In this document: piece by piece, positions 21,960 through 29,509 of the stretch
Layout of the letters: each line of letters begins with the position of its first letter
How positions within the stretch are numbered: position 1 is the stretch's first letter
Assembly (NCBI GenBank): GCA_913062675.1
Contig: CAJXWR010000001.1
Location: 1 to 34,491 of the forward strand
Length of the DNA stretch: 34,491 nt
Direction: 5' to 3'
Source: an uncultured Trueperaceae bacterium
GTDB lineage: Bacteria > Deinococcota > Deinococci > Deinococcales > Trueperaceae
Made by a program: the position numbers and the translations under genes
Notes under the pieces: generated by a model
Databases searched by the model: none
What the model saw: the letters and a program-made list of their open reading frames with translations, nothing else
Told to the model about the DNA's origin: nothing

Positions 21960-22758
21960 CCCAGCGTACGTAGGCGCACGCACCGTCCTGCTTGACGTGC
22001 TCGAGTATCTCAACGTCCATCGCGATTCGGTCATTCTGGTTGGAGCCCAAGCCATCTATCTGCACGTGGGCGACGACGACCTCGCCATCGCTCCACATAC
22101 GACCGATGGCGACCTGGTGATCGACCCCAATCGTCTCCTCGATGAACCACGCTTGAGCACGCTGCTGGCGCAGGCTGGCTTTACCCTTGCGATTCGCCCC
22201 GGCACTTGGCGACGGCATGACGTTCCCATCGACCTTCTCGTTCCTACGGCGCTCGCAGGGCCCGGGCGGCGAGGCGCGAGGCTCGGACCTCACGGAAACG
22301 ACGTGGCGCGACGCGCGGCTGGTCTCGAAGCGACTCTCGTGGACCATGCCCACATGCGGATTCGTTCACTCGAACGAACCGACGTGCGCGAATTCGATGT
22401 TCGCGTTGCAGGTGTCGCTAGCCTCCTCGTTGCCAAGGTTCACAAGCTCGCAGAGCGCCAACACGATGTCCGAAGACTCGAGGCGAAGGACGCGCTCGAC
22501 GTCCTCCGACTCTTGCGGCACAGTCCGACAGCGGATCTTGCACGAACACTCGCACGCCTCGAACGCGATCCGCTCGCAGGCGTGTCGACGACGGAAGCAA
22601 GAACGTTGTTGGCCGCCATGTTTGGAAGCCGCGATGGCGTTGGTGCATCGATGGCCGCTCACGCGACCGTCGGACTCGAGAATGCAGACACGGTCAGGCA
22701 GTCATGCGAAGTCTTGACGAAACGATTGATGAACGCCTGGGGCGCCCAACGAGACTAG
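21937..22758 (+). CDS. AbiEii-like nucleotidyltransferase toxin candidate
   Basis: 273 residues. Nucleotidyltransferase-like core: ILVGAQAIYLHVG (33-45) replacing the GG-S/A motif, then TTDGDLVID with D57 and D59 as metal-binding acids, then VPIDLLVP with D99 as a third acid. A C-terminal helical part has LLVAKVHKLAERQ and EAKDALDVLRLLR, recalling the K...D basic segment of AbiEii. AbiEii toxins act as GTP-using nucleotidyltransferases, bacteriostatic or abortive on phage infection. The ATG at 21937 has GGAG 8 nt upstream and overlaps the first gene by 23 nt. It is a toxin by analogy; the target is unknown. Confidence 0.65.
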   Translation: MHGGPTPDPAYVGARTVLLDVLEYLNVHRDSVILVGAQAIYLHVGDDDLAIAPHTTDGDLVIDPNRLLDEPRLSTLLAQAGFTLAIRPGTWRRHDVPIDLLVPTALAGPGRRGARLGPHGNDVARRAAGLEATLVDHAHMRIRSLERTDVREFDVRVAGVASLLVAKVHKLAERQHDVRRLEAKDALDVLRLLRHSPTADLARTLARLERDPLAGVSTTEARTLLAAMFGSRDGVGASMAAHATVGLENADTVRQSCEVLTKRLMNAWGAQRD

Positions 22759-22878
22759 GGTCACGCGATTGCGACCAGCGGACGGACAACCATGTGGAAC
22801 CCCTTAGCGCCTCCCTCGGGCGCGAACACCGCCCTTCGCCCACTCGAGATAGGCCATCACGCCGCACGCCGATACGAT

Positions 22879-23073
22879 TCACACGCCTTGCGAGCGCTCC
22901 TCCCAGCCCCCACAACGGTGAATCGGTTGGGGCGGGTACTTCGGGAGTCGCGGGTGGTCACAGCGCAGGAACACCGAGTCCTTCGCGGAGGTAATGACGC
23001 GCGCGAAGGCGCAGGACGCACACACGCCACCCCGAGCGGCCCGTTGTAGCGCAGCGGCGTCGTCGGGCGTCAC
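22879..23073 (-). CDS. Small cysteine-rich protein, 64 aa, putative zinc-binding
   Basis: 64 residues with C18-x2-C21, C38 and C54, a spacing that could hold one zinc. The pattern VCASCAFARVI, then SAKDSVFLRC and RLPKYPPQP, then RCGGW recurs, as far as I recall, in small conserved proteins of other GC-rich bacteria, which is why I count it as real. It is probably translated from the GTG at 23073, 13 nt after the stop of the preceding minus-strand gene, so they form an operon. No ribosome-binding site is clear. Function unknown. Confidence 0.7.
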   Translation of the reverse strand: MTPDDAAALQRAARGGVCASCAFARVITSAKDSVFLRCDHPRLPKYPPQPIHRCGGWEERSQGV

Positions 23074-23086
23074 GGGAACGTTCGCG

Positions 23087-23476
23087 TCAAACGCGCGGCA
23101 AGGCGAACAGCTCGTCGGTCAGGTGCTCGAGCGCAGCGCGGGTGAACGGCCGCCGACCCTCCACGAGACCGCCCCTCTCCTTCGCGAGGGTGAGCTTGCG
23201 GTACGCGTGCGAATCGACCGGGTGCATCACGATTTCCTTGAACACCGTGTGCCGCGGACTGGCATTGACGAGCAGAATCGGGCGACCGTCCGGAAGCGAC
23301 AGGCTGGCCGACATCACGGTCGTCGGAAGGTCGTAGGGTCGCTCCATCCGGTAGATGTAATCCGGAAAGTCCGCCTCCTTCTCGAAGTGCACACCCTCCC
23401 GCGCGTCGGCCACCTCGCGCATCCACGAGAGCAGTTCCACCCATGCCGCATAGAAGGCCTTGTCTTGATCCGTCAT
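23087..23476 (-). CDS. Conserved protein of unknown function, 129 aa
   Basis: Soluble alpha/beta protein without signal or membrane segments. It carries several aromatic and charged residues (FYAAWVELLSWMREV, DFPDYIYRMERPYDLP, then HTVFKEIVMHPVDSHAYRKL). I cannot place it in a family. Leaderless ATG at 23476 with TACACT 6 nt upstream fixes the start. A 14-bp palindrome lies over its -35 region, so expression may be regulated. The cysteine-rich gene follows in the same operon. Confidence 0.78.
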   Translation of the reverse strand: MTDQDKAFYAAWVELLSWMREVADAREGVHFEKEADFPDYIYRMERPYDLPTTVMSASLSLPDGRPILLVNASPRHTVFKEIVMHPVDSHAYRKLTLAKERGGLVEGRRPFTRAALEHLTDELFALPRV

Positions 23477-23482
23477 GGTGCG

Positions 23483-23488
23483 AGTGTA
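23483..23488 (-). promoter_or_regulatory. -10 box TACACT, leaderless start of 23476 gene
   Basis: TACACT on the minus strand is 6 nt before the ATG at 23476. Confidence 0.7.
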
Positions 23489-23506
23489 GCGCGCCCGGGC
23501 GGGACG

Positions 23507-23520
23507 CACGTCCGGACGTG
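23507..23520. promoter_or_regulatory. 14-bp perfect palindrome CACGTCCGGACGTG
   Basis: It lies 18-31 bp upstream of the -10 box of the 23476 gene, overlapping the -35 position, and 9 bp past the P450 stop. It is a candidate operator. A loopless palindrome is an unlikely terminator. Confidence 0.45.
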
Positions 23521-23528
23521 AAGCATCC

Positions 23529-24761
23529 TCAGGCACGCACGCGCAACTCGGTCAAGTAGCGAAACACGTTCTTCGGCACGTACGTGAAGTCCTCCTGCGC
23601 GAGCTGCAGGTTGGGGAAGCGATCGAGCAGCGCATTGACCGAGCGACCGAGCTCGAGACGAGCCAACGGAGCGCCAATGCAGTAGTGGAGCCCCAGGCCA
23701 AAGGCGAGGTGCGGATTGGGACTGCGCGTCACGTCGAACACCGTCGGCTCGGCGAACACGGCGGGATCGTGGTTGGCCGAGGCGTAGTACAGCGCAAGTT
23801 TCGTGCCAGCTTCGAACGTGTGGGTACTGCCGTCGTCCGCGTCGAAGGTGAACGGTTCGAGGACGAAGCGTTCGAAGAACTGCAGCGGCGTATCGAAGCG
23901 CATCATCTCCTCCACCGCCGTGGGGACGAGCTCCCGGTCGGCGCGCACGAGGGCAAGCTGGTCCTCGTGGGTGAGGAGCGCCTTCATGCCGTTCCCGAGC
24001 ACGTTGACGACCGCCTCGTGTCCCGCGTTGAGGAAGAGAATGCCGTTGGCGACGATCTCATCCTCACTGATTCGCGTTCCGTCCTCCGCCTGAACGTACA
24101 CCATGCGACTGATCAGGTCATCGCCCGGCTCACGGCGTTTGATTTCGGCAAGGTGACGCAGGTAGGCGGAGAAGTCGCGGGCGGCGTCCACCGCAGCCGC
24201 TTCACTCTCGGGCGTGCGTTCAGGTTCGAACATGCCGATGATGGCTTTCGACCAGGGGAGGAGTTGATGCCGGTCGGCCTCAGGAACGCCCAGCAGGTCG
24301 GCAATGACGGTGACGGGGATGGGTTCCGCAAACGTGGTGATGACGTCCGCCTGCCCCGCCTCGGCGATGGCGGTCGCGAGCGCATCCGCTTGCGTGCGGG
24401 CGAGCGTCTCGATGCGGTCCGCGAGGGCGCGCACGTGCTTGGGCGTGAAGACGTCGTGCACCACCTGCTTGATGCGGGTGTGGTCGGGCGGCTCAATTTC
24501 GAGCAGCGACCCGGCCTGGATACGGTCGAACGGTTCGTGCGCCGGGTTGGGGGGACGCTTCTCCACGCCGTCCATGACCCGCCCGAGCCGCTTGTCGCGC
24601 AGCAGGCGATCCACGTCGCGGTAGCGCGTCACGACGAGCGCCTCCCAGGGAGCGTGCCAATGAAGCGGCGACGATTCTCGCAGCATGCGGTAGGTGGGGT
24701 ACGGGTCGTACAGGAAGGCAGAATCGGTGGGGTCGAAACGGACGGCGCCTGGGTCGGTCAT
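23529..24761 (-). CDS. Cytochrome P450, bacterial soluble class
   Basis: Heme monooxygenase of 410 residues. The heme-binding loop FGLGLHYCIGAPLAR (354-368) includes C361; the K-helix ExxR motif is E285-M-M-R288. The I-helix reads LNAGHEAVVN (244-253), so the usual acid-alcohol pair is broken: Glu 249 is present but there is Ala at 250 and Val at 251 where Thr is expected. This suggests atypical oxygen activation or peroxygenase-like chemistry. No ferredoxin or reductase is next to it. Leaderless ATG 24761. Confidence 0.93.
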   Translation of the reverse strand: MTDPGAVRFDPTDSAFLYDPYPTYRMLRESSPLHWHAPWEALVVTRYRDVDRLLRDKRLGRVMDGVEKRPPNPAHEPFDRIQAGSLLEIEPPDHTRIKQVVHDVFTPKHVRALADRIETLARTQADALATAIAEAGQADVITTFAEPIPVTVIADLLGVPEADRHQLLPWSKAIIGMFEPERTPESEAAAVDAARDFSAYLRHLAEIKRREPGDDLISRMVYVQAEDGTRISEDEIVANGILFLNAGHEAVVNVLGNGMKALLTHEDQLALVRADRELVPTAVEEMMRFDTPLQFFERFVLEPFTFDADDGSTHTFEAGTKLALYYASANHDPAVFAEPTVFDVTRSPNPHLAFGLGLHYCIGAPLARLELGRSVNALLDRFPNLQLAQEDFTYVPKNVFRYLTELRVRA

Positions 24762-24767
24762 GACGGC

Positions 24768-24773
24768 ATGCTA
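24768..24773 (-). promoter_or_regulatory. -10 box TAGCAT, leaderless start of P450
   Basis: TAGCAT precedes the P450 ATG by 6 nt on the minus strand. Confidence 0.68.
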
Positions 24774-24778
24774 GCCGT

Positions 24779-24784
24779 TATCTT
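24779..24784 (+). promoter_or_regulatory. -10 box TATCTT upstream of 18-codon ORF
   Basis: TATCTT is 7 nt before GTG 24792. It is divergent from the P450 promoter, 5 bp away. Confidence 0.35.
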
Positions 24785-24791
24785 GTGGACC

Positions 24792-24848
24792 GTGAAACCC
24801 GCGACGATCGAGGAGGACGTTCCGGACCTTCTCGACGCGATCGCCTGA
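24792..24848 (+). CDS. Possible 18-residue leaderless small ORF
   Basis: GTG 24792 opens an acidic, amphipathic 18-residue frame (VKPATIEEDVPDLLDAIA) ending in TGA 24846-24848. Support is its -10 spacing and the coding-like composition only; it could be noise. It lies between the P450 and UvrD genes. Confidence 0.3.
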   Translation: MKPATIEEDVPDLLDAIA

Positions 24849-24921
24849 CGACCTTCTTGGCGTAGGTTGCGTGCAGCTCGGCGGGTGCGGGGTGCCGACC
24901 GACCCGAGCGTGGACGCGCGA

Positions 24922-24927
24922 TACACT
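24922..24927 (+). promoter_or_regulatory. -10 box TACACT of the UvrD/PcrA gene
   Basis: TACACT lies 9 nt before the ATG at 24937, giving a leader of only a few nt, without a Shine-Dalgarno. Confidence 0.5.
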
Positions 24928-24936
24928 GACCGGCCG

Positions 24937-27174
24937 ATGCCCGAGCCTGGAATCCTCGACGTCCTCAACGAAGAACAACGCGCCGCCGCCGCGCACCTGA
25001 CCGGGCCCGCCCTCGTCCTGGCTGGAGCCGGATCGGGCAAGACGCGTACGGTGGTGCACCGTATTGCGCACCTCATGGCGGAGCACGAGGTGTACCCGCA
25101 GCAGATCCTGGCCGTGACCTTCACGAACAAGGCGGCAGGGGAGTTGCGGGAGCGGGTCGAGACGCTCGTGGGACCCACCGCGCGGGACGTCTGGGTGTCC
25201 ACCTTCCACTCCGCCTGCCTGCGCATCCTGCGGAGTTACGGGAGCGCAATTCAGCTCGACCCGGGCTTCGCAATCTACGACGATGGCGATCAACTCGACC
25301 TGCTCAAGGAGGTGCTCGGCACGGTGGTGGGCATGCAGGACGCCAACCCGCGCGTGCTGCGCGCGGTCATCGACCGGGCCAAGTCGAACCTTTGGACGCC
25401 CGCCCTGCTTGCGCAGGAGGGCGCGAAGCGGTACGGACACGCGGTGAGCGGCGTGGATCTTGAGCAGATCGTGGAGGTGTACGAGCGGTACCAGGCGAGG
25501 CTCGAACGCGCCAACGCCGTGGATTTCAACGACATTCTGGGTCGGACGGTGGAGTTGTTCACGCTGCACCCCGAGATCCTCGAGCGGGTGCAGGACCGCG
25601 CGGTGTTCGTGCACGTCGACGAGTACCAGGATACGAACGCGGCGCAGTACCGACTCACGCATCTCCTGAGCGAGAAGTACCGCAACCTCATGGTGGTGGG
25701 TGATCCCGATCAGGGCATCTACGCCTTCCGGGGGGCGGACATTCAGAACATCCTCGATTTCCAGCGCGATTACGAGGATGCGGTCACCTTCCGGCTCGAG
25801 AGCAACTACCGCAGCATCCCGAACGTCCTCAAGGTCGCGAATGCGGTGATCGAGGCGAACACGGGACGGCTTCCCAAGGAGCTCCGTCCGGTGAAGGAGG
25901 ATGACGCACCGGTCCGCATCTACCGGGCGGCTGATCACCGCGCGGAAGCGGATTTCGTGGCGCGCATGGTGGAGCAGGTGTTGCAGGAGCGGGGCGGGGA
26001 TTTGAACCAGTTCGCGGTGCTGTACCGGACGAACAGTCAATCGCGCGCGCTCGAGGAGTCGCTGCGCCGCGCGGGGCTCGAGGCACGCATCGTGGGGGGC
26101 GTGGGGTTCTACGAGCGGCGTGAGGTGAAGGATGCCTTGTCGTACGCGCGCGCGGCGTTGAACCCGGGCGATGACGTGTCCTGGCGGCGAATCTTGAATC
26201 GGCCGAAGCGGGGGGTGGGGAAGACGAGCGAGGAGAAGCTTGCGGGGTGGGCGGCACGGCAACGCCAACCGTTCAGTGAGGCGGTCCGCCGCGCGGGCGA
26301 GATCGTGGGCGGCACCGCGGCGGAGAAGCGCATCGCGGAGTTCGCGGCGTTGATGCAGGACTTGAGTGAAGCGGCGGACGTCATGCCCGCCGGGCAGTTC
26401 GTCGCGCACCTGCTCGACGCGAGCGGCATGGTGCGCGCCTTGCGTGAGGAGAACAGTTTCGAGGCGCAGGGGCGCATCGACAACCTTGGCGAGCTGGCGA
26501 GTGCGGTGGAGGAATGGGAGTCGAGCGAGGGCGGCACGATTCAGGCGTTCCTCGACGAAGCGGCCTTGATGGCGTCGGTCGATGACCGGGCGGTCGCGGC
26601 GGCGAACGCGGGCGACGTGCCCGATGACGCGGTGACGCTCATGACGCTGCACAATGCGAAGGGGCTCGAGTTTCCCGTGGTGTTCCTCGTGGGCCTCGAG
26701 GAGGGCTTGCTTCCGCACCGCAGTTCGACGGGCAGCCTGCAGGAGATCGAGGAGGAGCGGCGGTTGCTCTACGTGGGGGTGACGCGCGCGCAGGATGCGT
26801 TGTACCTGGTGCATTGCGAGTCGCGCATGACGTTCGGCCGGACCGAACCGGCGCGCCCGTCGCGTTTCCTGGAGGACGTACCGCGCGATTTCCTGCAGGA
26901 GATCGACGCGTTCGGTTCCGAGCTCGACCGTTCGGTGCGTACACCGTCCCGACCGAAGGTCAGCTGGCCAGCCGCGCGCAGTGCAGCGGCGGGCGACGCG
27001 CCAAAGGCGGGGGGTGGCTACCGGGGCGGGGAGAAGGTGCGGCACCCGAAGTACGGCGTGGGGACGGTGGTGGGCGTGTCGGGTGAGGGCGCGAAGATGG
27101 AGTTGACGGTCGTGTTCGACGGGGCAGGCGCGAAGCGGTTGCTCGCCAAGTTCGCGAACTTGCAGGACGCTTGA
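24937..27174 (+). CDS. UvrD/PcrA superfamily 1 DNA helicase
   Basis: ATP-dependent 3'-5' DNA helicase for excision and mismatch repair and replication-fork rescue; 745 residues. Walker A is GAGSGKT (30-36), motif Ia is TFTNKAA, motif II is DEYQDTN, followed by GDPDQGIYAFRGAD, LESNYRS, TLMTLHNAKGLEFPVVFL and YVGVTRAQ. Motif III has Gly where most have Ser (DQGIY). The C-terminal region ends in a Tudor-like domain (GEKVRHPKYGVGTVVGV) as in PcrA. The length agrees with deinococcal UvrD. Start at 24937 is favoured over an earlier GTG by the promoter and by N-terminal alignment. Confidence 0.96.
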   Translation: MPEPGILDVLNEEQRAAAAHLTGPALVLAGAGSGKTRTVVHRIAHLMAEHEVYPQQILAVTFTNKAAGELRERVETLVGPTARDVWVSTFHSACLRILRSYGSAIQLDPGFAIYDDGDQLDLLKEVLGTVVGMQDANPRVLRAVIDRAKSNLWTPALLAQEGAKRYGHAVSGVDLEQIVEVYERYQARLERANAVDFNDILGRTVELFTLHPEILERVQDRAVFVHVDEYQDTNAAQYRLTHLLSEKYRNLMVVGDPDQGIYAFRGADIQNILDFQRDYEDAVTFRLESNYRSIPNVLKVANAVIEANTGRLPKELRPVKEDDAPVRIYRAADHRAEADFVARMVEQVLQERGGDLNQFAVLYRTNSQSRALEESLRRAGLEARIVGGVGFYERREVKDALSYARAALNPGDDVSWRRILNRPKRGVGKTSEEKLAGWAARQRQPFSEAVRRAGEIVGGTAAEKRIAEFAALMQDLSEAADVMPAGQFVAHLLDASGMVRALREENSFEAQGRIDNLGELASAVEEWESSEGGTIQAFLDEAALMASVDDRAVAAANAGDVPDDAVTLMTLHNAKGLEFPVVFLVGLEEGLLPHRSSTGSLQEIEEERRLLYVGVTRAQDALYLVHCESRMTFGRTEPARPSRFLEDVPRDFLQEIDAFGSELDRSVRTPSRPKVSWPAARSAAAGDAPKAGGGYRGGEKVRHPKYGVGTVVGVSGEGAKMELTVVFDGAGAKRLLAKFANLQDA

Positions 27175-27245
27175 ACCTGCAGCCCGTTGGGAGGCGGTCG
27201 TGTGGTAGCCTTCCCCCTCAGGAAATCGCCTAGGGAGGCTCGCTT

Positions 27246-28055
27246 GTGAACGCCAAAGCCATCGTCGTGACGTCGGGTAAGGGCGGCGTCGGCAAGACCA
27301 CCACCACGGCCAACGTGGGGGCCGCACTCGCCAAACAGGGTGAGAAAGTGGCCGTCATCGATACCGACGTGGGCCTGCGGAACCTGGACGTCGTGATGGG
27401 GCTCGAGGGCCGCGTGGTGTACGACCTGATCGACGTGTTCGAAGGGTCCTGCAAACTCAAGCAGGCGTTGATTCGCGACAAGCGGGTGGAGAACCTGCAC
27501 TTGATCGCAGCTTCACAAACGAAGGACAAGAGCGCCCTGTCCGAGGCGCGCATGCAGGAAACGGTGCGCATGCTGCTCGAGGACGAGGGGTTCGACCGGG
27601 TGATCATCGACAGTCCCGCCGGCATCGAGTCGGGCTTTCAGACGGCCGCCTCGGCTGCGGAGGGTGCGCTCGTCGTGGTGAACCCCGAGGTGAGCAGCGT
27701 GCGGGATGCGGATCGCATCATCGGCCTGCTCGAGGCGCGCGAGGTGACCGAGGTGCGCCTGATCGTGAACCGTTTGCGCCCCAACATGGTGGAGCGCGGC
27801 GACATGCTTGAGGTGGACGACGTCCTCGAGATTCTCGGCATCAAGTTGATTGGCATCGTGCCGGAGGATGAGAAGATCCTCGTGTCCACGAACCTGGGTT
27901 CGCCTGCAAGTCTCGATGAGGACAACCAGGCGGGTGAGGCGTTCCGCTCGATCGCGAAACGCATTCGCGGGGAGGACGTGCCGTACCCGTCGCTCGGGGA
28001 GGACAAGGGTGGCCTGTTCGGTGGTCTGCGCAGGTTGTTTGGTGGGGGCCGCTGA
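27246..28055 (+). CDS. minD: MinD septum-site ATPase
   Basis: Deviant Walker A ATPase (SGKGGVGKTTTT, about 10-21) that binds the membrane and places the division site with MinE. The 269 residues show DTDVGLRNLD (38-47), a Walker B-like VIIDSPAGIE and a C-terminal amphipathic membrane helix (GGLFGGLRRLFGG). GTG at 27246 with GGGAGG upstream. No minC lies upstream; the first open genes are minD, minE and a third, unusual gene. The last base of its TGA is the first base of the minE ATG. Confidence 0.96.
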   Translation: MNAKAIVVTSGKGGVGKTTTTANVGAALAKQGEKVAVIDTDVGLRNLDVVMGLEGRVVYDLIDVFEGSCKLKQALIRDKRVENLHLIAASQTKDKSALSEARMQETVRMLLEDEGFDRVIIDSPAGIESGFQTAASAAEGALVVVNPEVSSVRDADRIIGLLEAREVTEVRLIVNRLRPNMVERGDMLEVDDVLEILGIKLIGIVPEDEKILVSTNLGSPASLDEDNQAGEAFRSIAKRIRGEDVPYPSLGEDKGGLFGGLRRLFGGGR

Positions 28056-28288
28056 TGTTCGGTTGGTTCCAACGCAAGCGCAGTAAGGACAAGTTGAAGG
28101 AACGCCTCAAGTTGGTGTTGAGTTACGACCGGGCGAAATTGACGCCGGGTCGCATGGAGGACTTGAAGGCGGAGTTGCTCGAGGTGATCGCCAAGTACTT
28201 CCCGGCCGAGGATTCGGCGTACGACGTGCGTGTGGAGCAGCAGGGGGAGCGCATGGTGTTGATCGCCAACCTCCCACTCGAAAATTGA
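28055..28288 (+). CDS. minE: MinE, topological specificity factor
   Basis: 77 residues. It stimulates the MinD ATPase and drives pole-to-pole oscillation. N-terminus MFGWFQRKRSKDKLKERLKLVL carries a hydrophobic membrane-targeting start and the MinD-binding helix (KERLKLVLSYDR). The C-terminal part (about 35-75) is the dimerising domain. The ATG overlaps the minD TGA by one base, so it is translationally coupled. The third gene follows after 4 nt. Confidence 0.93.
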   Translation: MFGWFQRKRSKDKLKERLKLVLSYDRAKLTPGRMEDLKAELLEVIAKYFPAEDSAYDVRVEQQGERMVLIANLPLEN

Positions 28289-28292
28289 GGGT

Positions 28293-29006
28293 GTGAGCAC
28301 GTCCTCTCGCGATCCCCTGCGCGTTCTCGTGGCCGAGGGGGATCTGGCCGAACGGGATTTGCTGGACGTGGTGTTGAGTGCCGGGGCGTTCGACGTGTCG
28401 TTCGTTTCCGATGGGCGGCAAGCCTTGGCGCGCCTGAAGGAGGACGCGCCGGACGCGTTGATCGTGGCGCGTAACGTGGCTGGCGTACCGGGGGATGAGG
28501 TGTGCGCGCGGGTGCGGCGCGTGCCGCGGCTCGCATCCATGGTGCTGGTGTTGATTGATGATCCCGAGGGGGAATTGGGGTTGTCGAAGGCGCAGCGCGC
28601 CTTGGCGGAGCGGTTGGGTGTGGATTTGATCGTGCCGCGTCCCTTGGGGGACAAGAACCTCGTGGCGCGCATCGAGGCGTTGCACGCCGAGCGGACGCAA
28701 ACCCCGCAGCGTGGGGTGCAAATGACGGGCGAATGGCGTGCGTTGGACGTGAACCCCGGTCCCGGCGGGGTGGACGGGGCGTCCTCGGCTGCACCGCTCG
28801 CGGCCAACACGCAAGGGGGTCGCGTTGGCGAGGAGCGCGAGGTGCGGGAGGTGGATGCCGCGTCGCTGCATCAACGCGTGCTCGACCTCGAGGCGCAGGT
28901 CGAGGCGTTGGCGAGGGAGAACGATGCGTTGCGCGAGGCGCTTGAGAAAGCGGAGAGCGAGCGGGAAGCGGGCGATGAACGACGGTGGGGTCGCTCAGGT
29001 CGTTGA
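28293..29006 (+). CDS. Degenerate receiver domain plus coiled coil, in minDE operon
   Basis: 237 residues. Residues 8-130 resemble a CheY-like receiver (LRVLVAEGDLAERDLLDVVL, then DALIVARNVAGVPGDEV). The phospho-acceptor position (59) is Ala, one N-terminal acid is Gly, and the usual KP near 116 is RP, so phosphorylation is unlikely. A linker (140-185) is Gly/Ala-rich. Residues about 190-226 form a heptad coiled coil (LHQRVLDLEAQVEALARENDALREALEKAE). GTG 28293 lies 4 nt after the minE stop, with overlapping GTGTG. The role is unknown; its position points to division-site placement or polar anchoring. Its last 12 nt overlap the convergent HxlR gene. Confidence 0.8.
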   Translation: MSTSSRDPLRVLVAEGDLAERDLLDVVLSAGAFDVSFVSDGRQALARLKEDAPDALIVARNVAGVPGDEVCARVRRVPRLASMVLVLIDDPEGELGLSKAQRALAERLGVDLIVPRPLGDKNLVARIEALHAERTQTPQRGVQMTGEWRALDVNPGPGGVDGASSAAPLAANTQGGRVGEEREVREVDAASLHQRVLDLEAQVEALARENDALREALEKAESEREAGDERRWGRSGR

Positions 29007-29384
29007 AGCCGATTCCCCGTCGCGCGTAACGGCGGGCGGTGCGTGCGTACTGTGCAAGTGCAGGACCGACCAGGTGTGAATCGCATCGATCACCTCGCGG
29101 AGGCCTTCCCCCGCTGCGGTGAGTCGATATTGGGGCCGCCCTTGCGCGTCGTCGTGCGTGGCGCGTTGGACGAGTCCGAGCGTTTCGAGTCGGGTGAGGC
29201 GATCGCGTAGCGTGCTGGGGTTGCATCCACCGACGGTGCGGCCGAGTTCGTTGAAGCCGCGAGGCCCATCGAGGAGAACCGCGATGATGTGCAGCACCCA
29301 CTTTTCCTGCAACACGCAAATGCCGCGCGCGGCGGGTTGCTGGGCGAGGTTCAACGCGGAATGGTCGGGCGTGCACGCGGCCAT
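28995..29384 (-). CDS. HxlR/DUF24-family winged-helix regulator
   Basis: 129 residues. Wing-helix core: CVLQEKWVLHIIAVLLDGPRGFNELGR (about 23-49), the recognition helix STLRDRLTRLETLGLVQR (57-74) and GRPQYRLTAAGEGL as the wing. Three Cys (C4, C23 and C54) could sense thiol-active electrophiles or oxidants, as in several DUF24 members. Leaderless ATG 29384 (TAGCCT, 6 nt). It is divergent from hpf, 168 bp apart. Its target is not visible; the VOC/MhqO-like gene is a family-typical target but lies 25 kb away. Its 3' end overlaps the pseudo-receiver gene by 12 nt. Confidence 0.88.
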   Translation of the reverse strand: MAACTPDHSALNLAQQPAARGICVLQEKWVLHIIAVLLDGPRGFNELGRTVGGCNPSTLRDRLTRLETLGLVQRATHDDAQGRPQYRLTAAGEGLREVIDAIHTWSVLHLHSTHAPPAVTRDGESASTT

Positions 29385-29390
29385 GGGTCA

Positions 29391-29396
29391 AGGCTA
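29391..29396 (-). promoter_or_regulatory. -10 box TAGCCT, leaderless start of HxlR gene
   Basis: TAGCCT precedes ATG 29384 by 6 nt on the minus strand. Confidence 0.68.
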
Positions 29397-29482
29397 GCAC
29401 CCGCGGTCGTGACGGCAAGATTCTCGCCCTACACGCACTTCGCGGGGTACGTGGTTGGCGGCGCAGGGCGGTTGCGTGGTGG

Positions 29483-29488
29483 TATTCT
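29483..29488 (+). promoter_or_regulatory. Putative hpf -10 TATTCT
   Basis: TATTCT predicts a start near 29495 and a leader of about 58 nt. No -35 match at 17 bp. Confidence 0.45.
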
Positions 29489-29509
29489 GACGTATCGAAC
29501 GCAGACCCC

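Noticed and set aside
24778-27327. 849-codon open frame on the minus strand
   Set aside because: Antisense to the UvrD helicase, which has all helicase motifs in its frame.
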